Assembly: GCF_040267685.1 (NCBI RefSeq)
Contig: NZ_CP158367.1
Span: 2,604,001-2,668,000, forward strand
DNA length: 64,000 bases
Reading direction: 5' to 3'
From: Proteinivorax tanatarense
GTDB taxonomy: Bacteria > Bacillota > Proteinivoracia > Proteinivoracales > Proteinivoracaceae
Of the stretch, positions 16,713 to 23,973 are shown piece by piece. The notes beneath the pieces were generated by a model. The model was not told the DNA's origin. It did no database searches and saw nothing but the letters and a program-made list of their open reading frames with translations. The translations under genes were made by a program, and so were the position numbers. Position 1 is the stretch's first letter. Each line of letters starts with the position of its first letter.

Positions 16713-18113
16713 CTATTTATCTACTCTTGACATCAACACCACACACTCAACATGGGCTGTGTGGGGAAACATATCTACTGGTTGTATTTCTTTTACCTTA
16801 TATCCATGCTTAATTAAAAACTTAATATCTCTTGATTGAGTTATAGGGTTGCAGGATATGTATATTACCTTTTTGGGGCTTATTTTTACTAGTGACGATA
16901 GAAACCTTTCGTCGCTGCCGCTTCTTGGTGGATCCATTACTACTACGTCTAGTTTTTGCCCTTCTTCTTTCATGTGGAGCATAAATTCTCCGGCATCTCC
17001 TTCGTAAAAGCGGGCGTTTTGGACTTTGTTTAGTTTGGCATTTTTTATTGAGTCTTTTACTGCATCTTTGTTAAGCTCTACTCCTATTACTGATTTTACT
17101 TTCTCGCTTAGGATTATGCCTATTGTTCCGATGCCGGAGTAAGCATCCATGACCACTTCATTTCCTTTAAAATTTGCCATTTCTATGGCTTTGCCGTATA
17201 GTTTTTCTGTTTGGGTGGGGTTTACTTGGTAGAAGGATTTTGATGATATATTAAAGGTGTATCCGCATAATGTGTCCTTTATGGTTCCTTTGCCGTAAAT
17301 GACTTTTTCTCTGTTTCCTAACACCATGCTGGTTCTTTTGCTGTTTATGTTTTGGATGATTGTTGTTATTTCAGGGTGCTTTTTACGGAGTGCTTTTATA
17401 AAGTTATTTTTTGATGGAAACATGGGGCCTATTGTAACTAGTACTACCATTACTTCCTTTGTGGCAAATCCTACTTTAACTAGCACGTGTCTTATAAGTC
17501 CTGTGTCTCTTTCTTCGTCATAAGCTTTCAATTTAAAGGATTTCATAAGTTCTCTTATGGTTTTGTTTATCTCATCTGACTTGCTGCTTTGAATGAGGCA
17601 CCTTTCAACAGGGATTACTCTGTGACTTTGCTCTTCGTAAAAACCCGATACTATCTCTTTGTTTTTGTAGGAGTATGTAGCGTGTATTTTGTTGCGATAG
17701 TCATAGGGGTTGTCCATCTTAATGATAGGGTTTGCTTTGCCAAAGGGTTTCATTAATCTTTCTACCAAACTCTGTTTTAGCTGGGCTTGATCTTCATATG
17801 ATATGTGCTGGAGCTGACATCCTCCACATTTTTCATAATGTTTGCATTTGGCTTTAATTCTTTTGGCGGACGGTTTTATAACCTTTAAAATCTTTCCTGT
17901 GATGAACTTCCCTTTTTTAATGATTTCAATTTTTGCAGTTTCGCCTTTTAGAAGGTTGGGGATGGGTATCTGTTGATTGTTGTAAGATATGATGCCTTTT
18001 CCTTCTGAATCATAGTCTATACAGTTAGCTTCTATTGTTTCTTTTTTTGAGGAGGGTTTGTGTCCTCTTTTTTTGTTGTTGTAGTTTCTGTTGGAGTTTC
18101 TTGTTTTCTTCAT
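16713..18113 (-). CDS. rlmD: 23S rRNA (uracil-C5)-methyltransferase RlmD/RlmCD-type, copy A
   Basis: 466 residues. A basic head (KKTRNSNRNYNNKKRGHKPS) leads to a TRAM RNA-binding domain (about 25-90) and an iron-sulphur site CKHYEKCGGCQLQH with a later Cys in VERCLIQSS. The SAM domain has DAYSGIGTIGI and the catalytic pair VVMDPPRSGSDERF and YISCNPITQSRD. The C-terminus is the conserved PVDMFPHTAHVECVVLM. It methylates U1939 and/or U747 of 23S rRNA. Firmicutes often carry two such paralogues, and the second is at 21.5-22.9 kb. Which site each one modifies cannot be read from sequence. Confidence 0.92.
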   Translation of the reverse strand: MKKTRNSNRNYNNKKRGHKPSSKKETIEANCIDYDSEGKGIISYNNQQIPIPNLLKGETAKIEIIKKGKFITGKILKVIKPSAKRIKAKCKHYEKCGGCQLQHISYEDQAQLKQSLVERLMKPFGKANPIIKMDNPYDYRNKIHATYSYKNKEIVSGFYEEQSHRVIPVERCLIQSSKSDEINKTIRELMKSFKLKAYDEERDTGLIRHVLVKVGFATKEVMVVLVTIGPMFPSKNNFIKALRKKHPEITTIIQNINSKRTSMVLGNREKVIYGKGTIKDTLCGYTFNISSKSFYQVNPTQTEKLYGKAIEMANFKGNEVVMDAYSGIGTIGIILSEKVKSVIGVELNKDAVKDSIKNAKLNKVQNARFYEGDAGEFMLHMKEEGQKLDVVVMDPPRSGSDERFLSSLVKISPKKVIYISCNPITQSRDIKFLIKHGYKVKEIQPVDMFPHTAHVECVVLMSRVDK

Positions 18114-18245
18114 TTTATTTCATCCTTTATACTGATATTATGGGTAGCCATATACTAACGGGTTGACACTAAAGGTCAAGCCTACCTCTGCGGGGGAGTT
18201 CCTTTCTGCTGCTTACACAGGCTGGCCTGCCCCCTTGCCTATGCT

Positions 18246-18386
18246 TTAAATTTTCTCTATCAACACCACGCACTCTACATGACCCGAGTTGATGGCATTG
18301 ATGTCATTAGTGTTATCGGTATAAGGAAACATATCCATAGCATTTTTAGCACTATCGGTATGTGGGAATATATCCACTATATCCGT
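18246..18386 (-). pseudogene. Fragment of a third rlmD C-terminus with internal duplication
   Basis: The minus-strand frame ending at TAA 18246-18248 reads SGHVECVVLIEKI at its end, the RlmD C-terminal signature. Upstream, in the same frame, the VDMFPHT motif appears twice: VDIFPHTDSAKNA then MDMFPYTDNTNDINAIN. The two DNA copies (near 18314-18339 and 18351-18378) are imperfect tandem repeats. Nothing RlmD-like continues further upstream, so this is a remnant of a lost third copy. Confidence 0.75.
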
Positions 18387-18584
18387 AAACAAAACACATT
18401 ATGCTCATAAATTCATCGACAAATTGGAATTATTCTAAAGAATTTTCTTTCCAAATCTTTCGTAATGTCATCATACTGTAAATGTAAGAATATGTAGTTT
18501 TATTTTTATTTCAGCCTAATAACACATCTACGGTTTTGTCGAATTTTCCTTTATCAAAGGAATAGTACATAATCAGTGTTTTTT

Positions 18585-19490
18585 TTACCTCAAATATTGT
18601 ATAGCAAGTGCAATTAGTGATAAACAACGATTGAAAAGATAGTCGTAATAACGGACATTAGTAATATCAATCTTATTAGTTTCATGATGCCGTATGCGAT
18701 ATTTATTTCCAATGTCCGTCAACATCTTAAATTCATTATTAAACAAATCGGCAAAATCATCATTTCCATTAGCCATATCATTTACTATTTTTTCTGATGA
18801 ATGTTTCTTATCTAATGTTGTATAGTAAGTTTTTAGACGTTCTAACGCATCCCATATCTTTTCCACTGAATCTTGTCGTGCTGCAGAATTTGGTGTCTTA
18901 TATAATGCAACAGCATCTTTCAACAACTCTCTTGTTCCTACTTCATGTACTGCTGCAAAATTGCTTTCAATTTCCGTTGTAAGTGGGCTGTTCTCAACAA
19001 TTCTTTCTATAATCTTTTCATCAGTTAGTTCATAAAGTAATCCCGACTCAGTAAATATTTCATTTATTGCCTCTTGGAAATTTTTAAATATATCTGAAGA
19101 ATTAAGACAGTCTATCGTTTGGTAGTTTCGGTATTTCTCATTATTCCATCGTTCAGAGATATCCTTAATATTTTGTGCAAAGAACTCAATGAGGTCTAAA
19201 AGTGCATACTGATCATATTCATCGTCATATGCTGGCGTGCAAATCCTATCATACTCATCCCGAAAAAGAGACGGGATTCTTATTTTAATTCTAGTTATAA
19301 ATCCTTTTTCATCAAATGCAACATAATTACTATCTGTAAAGTCATGATGACAGTTTAGAGTGAAAATATGTGTTAAGTTTTTTTGATACCTTTTACAGCA
19401 ATCTAAAATTAATGAATACATATCTCTGTTAATAGAATATGTCTTTTCCAGTGGTGCTCTTATACCATGCCTTTCAGAATATAATTTCAT
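18585..19490 (-). CDS. AbiJ-like predicted abortive-infection protein, partner of SIR2
   Basis: 301 residues, ATG with GGAGATGG 4-7 bases upstream. The N-terminus MKLYSERHGIRAP resembles the LFSERNG opening of AbiJ-NTD4-type abortive-infection proteins. The middle has a conserved-looking DSVEKIWDALERLKTYY (208-223). The end has LTDIGNKYRIRHHETNKIDI (257-276) followed by a hydrophobic helix YLFNRCLSLIALAIQYL, a layout seen in HEPN-type C-terminal domains of Abi proteins. The RIRHH segment does not give a strict Rx4-6H HEPN motif. No signal peptide. It is the second gene of a pair with the SIR2-like gene (68 bases apart). Family placement is tentative. Confidence 0.55.
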   Translation of the reverse strand: MKLYSERHGIRAPLEKTYSINRDMYSLILDCCKRYQKNLTHIFTLNCHHDFTDSNYVAFDEKGFITRIKIRIPSLFRDEYDRICTPAYDDEYDQYALLDLIEFFAQNIKDISERWNNEKYRNYQTIDCLNSSDIFKNFQEAINEIFTESGLLYELTDEKIIERIVENSPLTTEIESNFAAVHEVGTRELLKDAVALYKTPNSAARQDSVEKIWDALERLKTYYTTLDKKHSSEKIVNDMANGNDDFADLFNNEFKMLTDIGNKYRIRHHETNKIDITNVRYYDYLFNRCLSLIALAIQYLR

Positions 19491-19558
19491 AAGCCATCTC
19501 CTAATTTCCTATTTATCAGTTATTATACAGGTAACTTTCATTTCGCCATTTAATACAT

Positions 19559-20638
19559 CTACACATATGGATCTAAGAGGAGTTGATTTGTTCCCTTTTT
19601 ACGCTCCTCATCAATTATTAAATCACATGTCAATTTATCTATGTCGGAGAAATCCATATTCGATTTAAATCCTTTATCTGGTTCTAACCATTGATCACTC
19701 ATCAGTCTATCAAATGTTGCTTCACAACTCCTCCTAGGGCACCTCCCTATTGTTGTTGTAAAAAAACTGTTATGATACGAATAATGATGCGTATGAATAA
19801 AATCTTCCCACGACTCTATAACCTCATATTCATCACGCAAATCAACTATTTCTATTTCCTCATACTTTCTCTCTTCTGCCGCACCCCATGCTTTTTTCAA
19901 CATTGCAATAGCTTCTACATCACTTTTAGGTGCACTATATCCGAAAATAGTAACCATATATGCTACCTCTAACGCATTATTCAATGATTTCCAAGACTTT
20001 GATATAGATATATCACTGGCATAATCTTTATTCTTTATTGGAAATAATAGCTTTGTTGGAGCAAGGGGGTTACCACATCTACATGGCATCCCAACATTGC
20101 CCATAACATTATCCTCTAAACAACACCCAACTGCAACATTTCCATGTAAAAAAGCTAACTGTGGCAGATTGGTAGTATAAGCCATAGCGCGAGCATAAGC
20201 CTGAACCAATAACGGATCCCAATTAAAGGTTGCAATTAAATCCTTTGAAGTTAGTCCCATAATCAAATAGTCATAAACTGTAGGACTTTCAGGCAACTTG
20301 AAGCTTGTCATGTAGTCATGGATGACTTCCTCTAATTCATGCTTGACATCCATGCAATTAGGCTCTGTTTTACTGCGCTCATCAAGTTCCATATAAATAT
20401 CTTCTAAATTCCCCGAAGAAGTGTTTATATTAATTTTTTCTAGTATATCTGTCAATCCAAGCTTTTCAATGAAACCATTCATTGCAGATATTTTTCTGCC
20501 ATTCTTGTCTCCATTTGGGATTGCTGCACAACTCGCACCTGCACCCAGTATAACAACATGTGGTCTGCTCTTCATGTAATATTCATAATCATACAAATCC
20601 TTTGGTGTTGGATAAACATCCTTCATTCTCCATTTCAT
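19559..20638 (-). CDS. SIR2-like NADase-type defence protein
   Basis: 359 residues (ATG 20638; a second ATG at 20626 is possible). SIR2-type features are present in order: VVILGAGAS (28-36, nucleotide-binding loop), ATFNWD (136-141, the TxNxD catalytic segment) and AFLHG (162-166, catalytic His165). Then come cysteines 172, 173, 186 and 188 in a short zinc-module-like insert (MPCRCGNPLAP) and VTIFGYSAPKSD, the C-terminal Rossmann strand of the SIR2_2 family. Bacterial SIR2-like effectors such as ThsA and DSR proteins deplete NAD+ on phage infection. It heads a two-gene operon with the AbiJ-like gene, follows a 20-codon ORF, and has its own promoter. Anti-phage role is inferred. Confidence 0.72.
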   Translation of the reverse strand: MKWRMKDVYPTPKDLYDYEYYMKSRPHVVILGAGASCAAIPNGDKNGRKISAMNGFIEKLGLTDILEKININTSSGNLEDIYMELDERSKTEPNCMDVKHELEEVIHDYMTSFKLPESPTVYDYLIMGLTSKDLIATFNWDPLLVQAYARAMAYTTNLPQLAFLHGNVAVGCCLEDNVMGNVGMPCRCGNPLAPTKLLFPIKNKDYASDISISKSWKSLNNALEVAYMVTIFGYSAPKSDVEAIAMLKKAWGAAEERKYEEIEIVDLRDEYEVIESWEDFIHTHHYSYHNSFFTTTIGRCPRRSCEATFDRLMSDQWLEPDKGFKSNMDFSDIDKLTCDLIIDEERKKGTNQLLLDPYV

Positions 20639-20643
20639 CCCCT

Positions 20644-20706
20644 TTACCTTGATAAACTTAGGAAATCTTGTATCACTTCTTCAAGTAATCTATTTACACC
20701 TTTCAT
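20644..20706 (-). CDS. 20-residue leader ORF before the SIR2-like gene
   Basis: ATG 20706 with AGGAG 8 bases upstream, a far better ribosome binding site than that of the SIR2-like gene itself. The stop TAA is followed by AGGGG and then directly by the SIR2 ATG. The peptide begins MKGVNRLLEEVIQDFL and is amphipathic. Close spacing suggests translational coupling, with ribosomes ending here restarting on the SIR2 gene. It may be only a regulatory leader. Confidence 0.45.
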   Translation of the reverse strand: MKGVNRLLEEVIQDFLSLSR

Positions 20707-20753
20707 GTTGTCCACTCCTAAACAATCTCAATATCAACAGCATTGTTAATATA

Positions 20754-20782
20754 ATTATATACTTCATGGCATCAATATTCAA
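20754..20782 (-). promoter_or_regulatory. Promoter of the SIR2/AbiJ-like operon
   Basis: Minus strand: TTGAAT (20782-20777), 17-base spacer, perfect TATAAT (20759-20754). It lies about 48 bases before the leader ORF start, so the pair is transcribed independently of the recombinase relic. Confidence 0.75.
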
Positions 20783-20798
20783 TTAACTTCAGACAAAG

Positions 20799-20834
20799 GA
20801 CCACCAATCAAGCTCTGTCTCTTGATTGGTGGTC
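20799..20834. terminator. 14-bp perfect hairpin after the recombinase relic
   Basis: GACCACCAATCAAG (20799-20812) pairs with CTTGATTGGTGGTC (20821-20834), 8-base loop. On the minus strand CCTTTGTCT follows, only a weak T tract. It would terminate the recombinase transcript; it could equally be an element end. Confidence 0.65.
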
Positions 20835-20852
20835 AGCTAAAAGCGCTATTTT

Positions 20853-21090
20853 TTATACCTCACTCTCGACTCCGGACTTAAATTCAACCTTAAACTTCTC
20901 TTCAAAAACTGTCACTTTCTCAATAAGCCTTCTTACCAGCTGCTCATCATATTCTTCCAACTCTTCTGTTTGCTCATCTATAAACTCAGCCATCTTAGCG
21001 ATACGTTGCCTTTTTCCTTCACGCTCTGCATTGTCAACCATTGCAGAAAAAAGGGGGTCAGGCTTTTGATATTTCAATATAGCAAATAAA
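20853..21090 (-). pseudogene. C-terminal relic of a large serine recombinase
   Basis: About 75 residues in frame, ending EYDEQLVRRLIEKVTVFEEK then FKVEFKSG. This is the signature tail (DUF4368-type) of large serine recombinases of TnpX-like clostridial elements. The catalytic and recombinase domains are missing: upstream DNA is the 3' end of a group II intron. A TTG at 21077 could start translation but has no clear ribosome binding site. It is a remnant of an integrated element that once lay here. Confidence 0.8.
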
Positions 21091-21169
21091 GATCGGGTAG
21101 GAGCTGAATAATTATTTTATTCAGCGTCCTCTCACACCACCGTACGTACGGTTCGGTATACGGCGGTTC
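21091..21169 (-). mobile_element. Group II intron 3' end: domains V and VI
   Basis: On the minus strand GAACCGCCGTATACC...GTACGGTGGTGTGAGAGG (21169-21126) is a bacterial group II intron domain V. It is followed by the domain VI hairpin GCTGAATAA/TTATTCAGC (21125-21103) and the typical end CTCCTACCCGAT. The junction with the recombinase relic lies at about 21091. Domains I-IV other than the maturase remnant are absent, so the intron cannot splice on its own. Confidence 0.82.
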
Positions 21170-21170
21170 A

Positions 21171-21545
21171 TTAAGAATTATGCATTAGATGATATCTATT
21201 AGATATGCTTTTGTATCCTAGATTCTCAAGATATTTATTATTTAGAGTTGTATTTAAAATTGGGCTGTTGGATATTCTCCAATAGCCTTTTCTCGTATTA
21301 GCAAATTCCCATGCCTTATATTTTGGTAGTCCCAGTTTCATAAGGTTCTTACCTTTGGTTTTAACCTTTCTACACTGTTTCCAGATACATGCTCTCAGCC
21401 TGCGTCTAACCCACATTTCTAGCATAGAGATTTTCTTTGTAGTTTTAGCAACTGCAAAATAATTGACCCAACCTACGGTGTAGTAGTTTAATTCCGTTAA
21501 TCTAGAGTCCATACTCCTAAAAATATGGGTAGGTTCTTCTTTAAT
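21171..21545 (-). pseudogene. Truncated group II intron reverse transcriptase/maturase (LtrA-like)
   Basis: Only the C-terminal maturase part remains: LTELNYYTVGWVNYFAVA, WVRRRLRACIWKQCRKVKT, LGLPKYKAWEFANTRKGYWR and ISNSPILNTTLNNKYLENLG, followed by the stop just before domain V. Palm and finger domains are missing. The 5' border coincides with the stop of rlmD copy B (21541), so the deletion or recombination joined the intron to that gene. Frame is intact over about 115 codons. Confidence 0.88.
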
Positions 21546-22902
21546 CAACCTTGTTCAGCAGACAGACGCACTCCACATGTCCGCTGTGAGGGAACATGTC
21601 CACTGGTTGAACTTGCTTTATCTCATACTTCCCTTCCTGGCATAGATGCTTTAAATCTCTAGCTAAGGTTGAGGGATTGCAGGATACGTAAACTATCCTT
21701 TGCGGTGATATCTTTTGTATTGCCTCTAACAGCTTTTCATCGCACCCTTTTCTTGGTGGGTCTACTACTACCACATCATATTTTTCTCCTTTTTTAGCTT
21801 CATCCACTATAACTTCTTCCGCTTTTCCTACTTTAAAGTGGGCATTTTTTATGCCGTTTATTTTTGCATTTTCCTTTGCATCTTCTATGGCTTGTGGCAC
21901 TATTTCCACTCCTAACACCTCTTTTGCTTGCTGGGCTAAAAATAGTGAGATGCTGCCTATGCCGCAGTATGCGTCTAACACTTTTTCTTTGCCGGTGAGG
22001 TTAGCGTACTCTAAGGTTTTTCCATAAAGGATTTCCATTCCCTTAGGATTAACCTGAAAAAATGATAACGGCGATATTTTATACTGTATGCCAGTTACTT
22101 TTTCTGTTATATGTCCATTTCCAAACATCGTTATGTTCTTGCGTCCCATAACGACGTTGGTTTTTTTAGAGTTTATATTAAAAACTAAGGTATCTACCAC
22201 TTTTAACCTTTTAATACTATCAACAAGCTCTTTCTTTCTATGAAAATCCTCTTTTGTAACTACTATTATCACCATTAGTTCGTCGGTGTTAAAACCTACT
22301 TTAGTCACTATGTGACGAACTATGCCTTTACCTGTCTTTTCGTTGTATGTAGGTATGTTAAGCTCATGGAGCTTTCTAGAAATTGAGTCGAGCACTTCAT
22401 TACTTTTAGGGTGCTGAATGTGGCAGTTTTCCAACGGCACTATTTCGTGACTTTTCGGTTTATAAAAGCCTGCCACTGTTTTACCATCAACTATACCTAC
22501 CGGAGATTGAACTTTGTTGCGATATTTTTTATCTCCAGCAGTTAGAGTTTGATGCACGGTTACACTTTGAAAACCACCTATTCTTTCTAATGCATCTTTT
22601 ACTAGCTTTTGTTTAAGCTTAAGCTGATATGAATAATCAGTATGCTGAAGATTGCAACCACCGCATTTTTCATAAGTTGGACAATTTGGTTTTATTCTAT
22701 GAGGTGATGGATTTATAATTTTTTGAATTAAGCCTCGTCCGTAATTTTTCTTTATGCTAATTATTTCTATTTCCACCTTATCTTCAGGAAGGCCTTGGGG
22801 CACAAAAACCGTAAAACCATCTATTTTTCCCACGCCTTCTCCTTTATGAGTAATATCTTCAATGGTGGCTGTATATTTTTTGCCTGTTAGCAACTTTGAC
22901 AT
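21541..22902 (-). CDS. rlmD: 23S rRNA (uracil-C5)-methyltransferase RlmD/RlmCD-type, copy B
   Basis: 453 residues from ATG 22902 (GAGGGAG 8 bases upstream; the longer start at 22938 has none). TRAM domain at the N-terminus, iron-sulphur cysteines in CPTYEKCGGCNLQH plus NCHIQHP, SAM motif DAYCGIGSISLF, and the catalytic VVVDPPRKGCDEKL and YVSCNPSTLARD. The C-terminus PVDMFPHSGHVECVCLL is intact and the stop abuts the intron relic. It is clearly paralogous to copy A, 3.4 kb away. One of the two probably acts as RlmCD; specificity is not decidable here. Confidence 0.93.
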   Translation of the reverse strand: MSKLLTGKKYTATIEDITHKGEGVGKIDGFTVFVPQGLPEDKVEIEIISIKKNYGRGLIQKIINPSPHRIKPNCPTYEKCGGCNLQHTDYSYQLKLKQKLVKDALERIGGFQSVTVHQTLTAGDKKYRNKVQSPVGIVDGKTVAGFYKPKSHEIVPLENCHIQHPKSNEVLDSISRKLHELNIPTYNEKTGKGIVRHIVTKVGFNTDELMVIIVVTKEDFHRKKELVDSIKRLKVVDTLVFNINSKKTNVVMGRKNITMFGNGHITEKVTGIQYKISPLSFFQVNPKGMEILYGKTLEYANLTGKEKVLDAYCGIGSISLFLAQQAKEVLGVEIVPQAIEDAKENAKINGIKNAHFKVGKAEEVIVDEAKKGEKYDVVVVDPPRKGCDEKLLEAIQKISPQRIVYVSCNPSTLARDLKHLCQEGKYEIKQVQPVDMFPHSGHVECVCLLNKVD

Positions 22903-22942
22903 ATAAAATTCTCCCTCACTTTTCTTCTTTTTCCTCACAACT

Positions 22943-22970
22943 ATTATAACTGTTTTAAGGGTGAAAACAA
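22943..22970 (-). promoter_or_regulatory. Promoter of rlmD copy B
   Basis: Minus strand TTGTTT (22970-22965), 16-base spacer, perfect TATAAT (22948-22943), 41 bases before the ATG. Confidence 0.68.
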
Positions 22971-22981
22971 AATCAAAAATA

Positions 22982-23031
22982 CTCCTTCTTTTAGCAGCTT
23001 AATTGAGATTGCCTGCTGCTATAAGAAGGAG
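22982..23031 (-). terminator. Terminator downstream of the DUF2892 gene
   Basis: CTCCTTCTT-T-TAGCAGC (22982-22998) pairs with GCTGCTA-T-AAGAAGGAG (23015-23031); on the minus strand TATTTTTGATTTTG follows. It insulates rlmD copy B from the upstream operon. Confidence 0.8.
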
Positions 23032-23055
23032 CAACTTATCTTATATTACTTTCTG

Positions 23056-23114
23056 ATTATGTTATAACATAATTTCTTTAAGCACTCTTTATTTTTGATA
23101 GGTTGACCAACCTA
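23056..23114. promoter_or_regulatory. Two operator-like palindromes
   Basis: ATTATGTTATAACATAAT (23056-23073) is a perfect 18-base palindrome. TAGGTTG-AC-CAACCTA (23099-23114) is a 7-base arm palindrome of the kind bound by TetR- or MerR-type regulators. They sit in a gene-free stretch downstream of the DUF2892 gene with no obvious target promoter. Confidence 0.4.
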
Positions 23115-23130
23115 ACATATCGTAAATTAC

Positions 23131-23307
23131 TCAATATCTAAATATTCCTTCCGTTAAATTTACTAACCCAGCTATCATTAAAAAGTAAGCTAAAAATAAA
23201 TGAAGGTTAAATAAGTTTAAAGCCCCTGCGACAAATAAAATTAAACCCAAGCCAGCTCTCATTATCCTCTCTGTATCTCCAATATTTCTTCTAAAGTTTA
23301 ATTCCAC
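23131..23307 (-). CDS. DUF2892-type small membrane protein
   Basis: 58 residues, GTG start at 23307 with GAGGTGG 6 bases upstream. The sequence NIGDTERIMRAGLGLILFVA matches the YgaP-like DUF2892 opening (NxGxxERxxR followed by two membrane helices). Two hydrophobic segments (about 17-33 and 35-52) make a small inner-membrane protein. In other bacteria such proteins often accompany rhodanese or sulphide-related genes; no such neighbour is seen here. It is 43 bases after the phosphatase gene and ends in a terminator. Confidence 0.8.
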   Translation of the reverse strand: MELNFRRNIGDTERIMRAGLGLILFVAGALNLFNLHLFLAYFLMIAGLVNLTEGIFRY

Positions 23308-23349
23308 TTAAACCACCTCATTTATTATTATGGTGGTTATACTTATTTT

Positions 23350-23973
23350 TTATCCTTCATTGTTGAGATACAAATGTTCCAGACAATTTGCTTTTAATAT
23401 AATTATGTCTTTCGGAGTAATTTCCAACAGGTGGAATCCAGTATCTGCCGTGGGAAACTTAGTATGTGTATTTATGGGTAGCTCCAAAATTGTTTTATAT
23501 AACATTGATATAGTTCCTCCATGGGCGACGATACAAATTGTCTTCTGCCTGTTAGGCTGGAGGTTTTCATCTTTAAATTTATGCCAAAATGCTTCTATTC
23601 TAGCTCTAAAATCTATTATAGATTCGCCGTTAGGTAAAGCTCGATAAATTTTTTCACTCTCAGGTGGAGGAAATTTCTTTTCCGCTTCTTCAAAAGTAAG
23701 GCCAGCTAAGTCCCCATTATTTATTTCCATAAGCTCTTTTTCTTCTATAGGTTGATTCATAATTTTTTTGCCCAAAATATTGGCGGTTTCCTTAGCTCTT
23801 TTTAAAGGACTACAGTATATTTCATCAATTCCATAGTATATAGACAAATAGTTTGCTACAAGCTGTGCTTGTTTTTTTCCCAAATCAGTAAGTGGAAAAT
23901 CAGCTCTTCCTTCATGCCTACCGGTTATATCCCCTTCTGACTGTCCATGTCTTAAAAGAATTAATCTTAACAT
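23350..23973 (-). CDS. Histidine phosphatase superfamily protein
   Basis: 207 residues. The N-terminal LILLRHGQSEGDITGRHEG carries the catalytic RHG, with the second histidine in CIVAHGGTISMLY. The pattern DFPLTDLGKKQAQLVANYL and EIYCSPLKRAKETANIL is the phosphoglycerate mutase-like/CobC group. Substrate unknown; CobC-type alpha-ribazole phosphatase or a broad sugar phosphatase are both possible. It overlaps the upstream GGDEF gene by 7 bases, so the two are co-translated. Confidence 0.88.
   Translation of the reverse strand: MLRLILLRHGQSEGDITGRHEGRADFPLTDLGKKQAQLVANYLSIYYGIDEIYCSPLKRAKETANILGKKIMNQPIEEKELMEINNGDLAGLTFEEAEKKFPPPESEKIYRALPNGESIIDFRARIEAFWHKFKDENLQPNRQKTICIVAHGGTISMLYKTILELPINTHTKFPTADTGFHLLEITPKDIIILKANCLEHLYLNNEG

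Noticed and set aside
18585-19490. Canonical HEPN RNase motif in the AbiJ-like protein
   Set aside because: The RIRHHE segment has Rx3H at most and does not fit Rx4-6H, so RNase activity is not asserted.
23330-23647. Plus-strand ORF of 105 codons opposite the histidine phosphatase
   Set aside because: It is a shadow of the real gene on the other strand, with no ribosome binding site and no domain.
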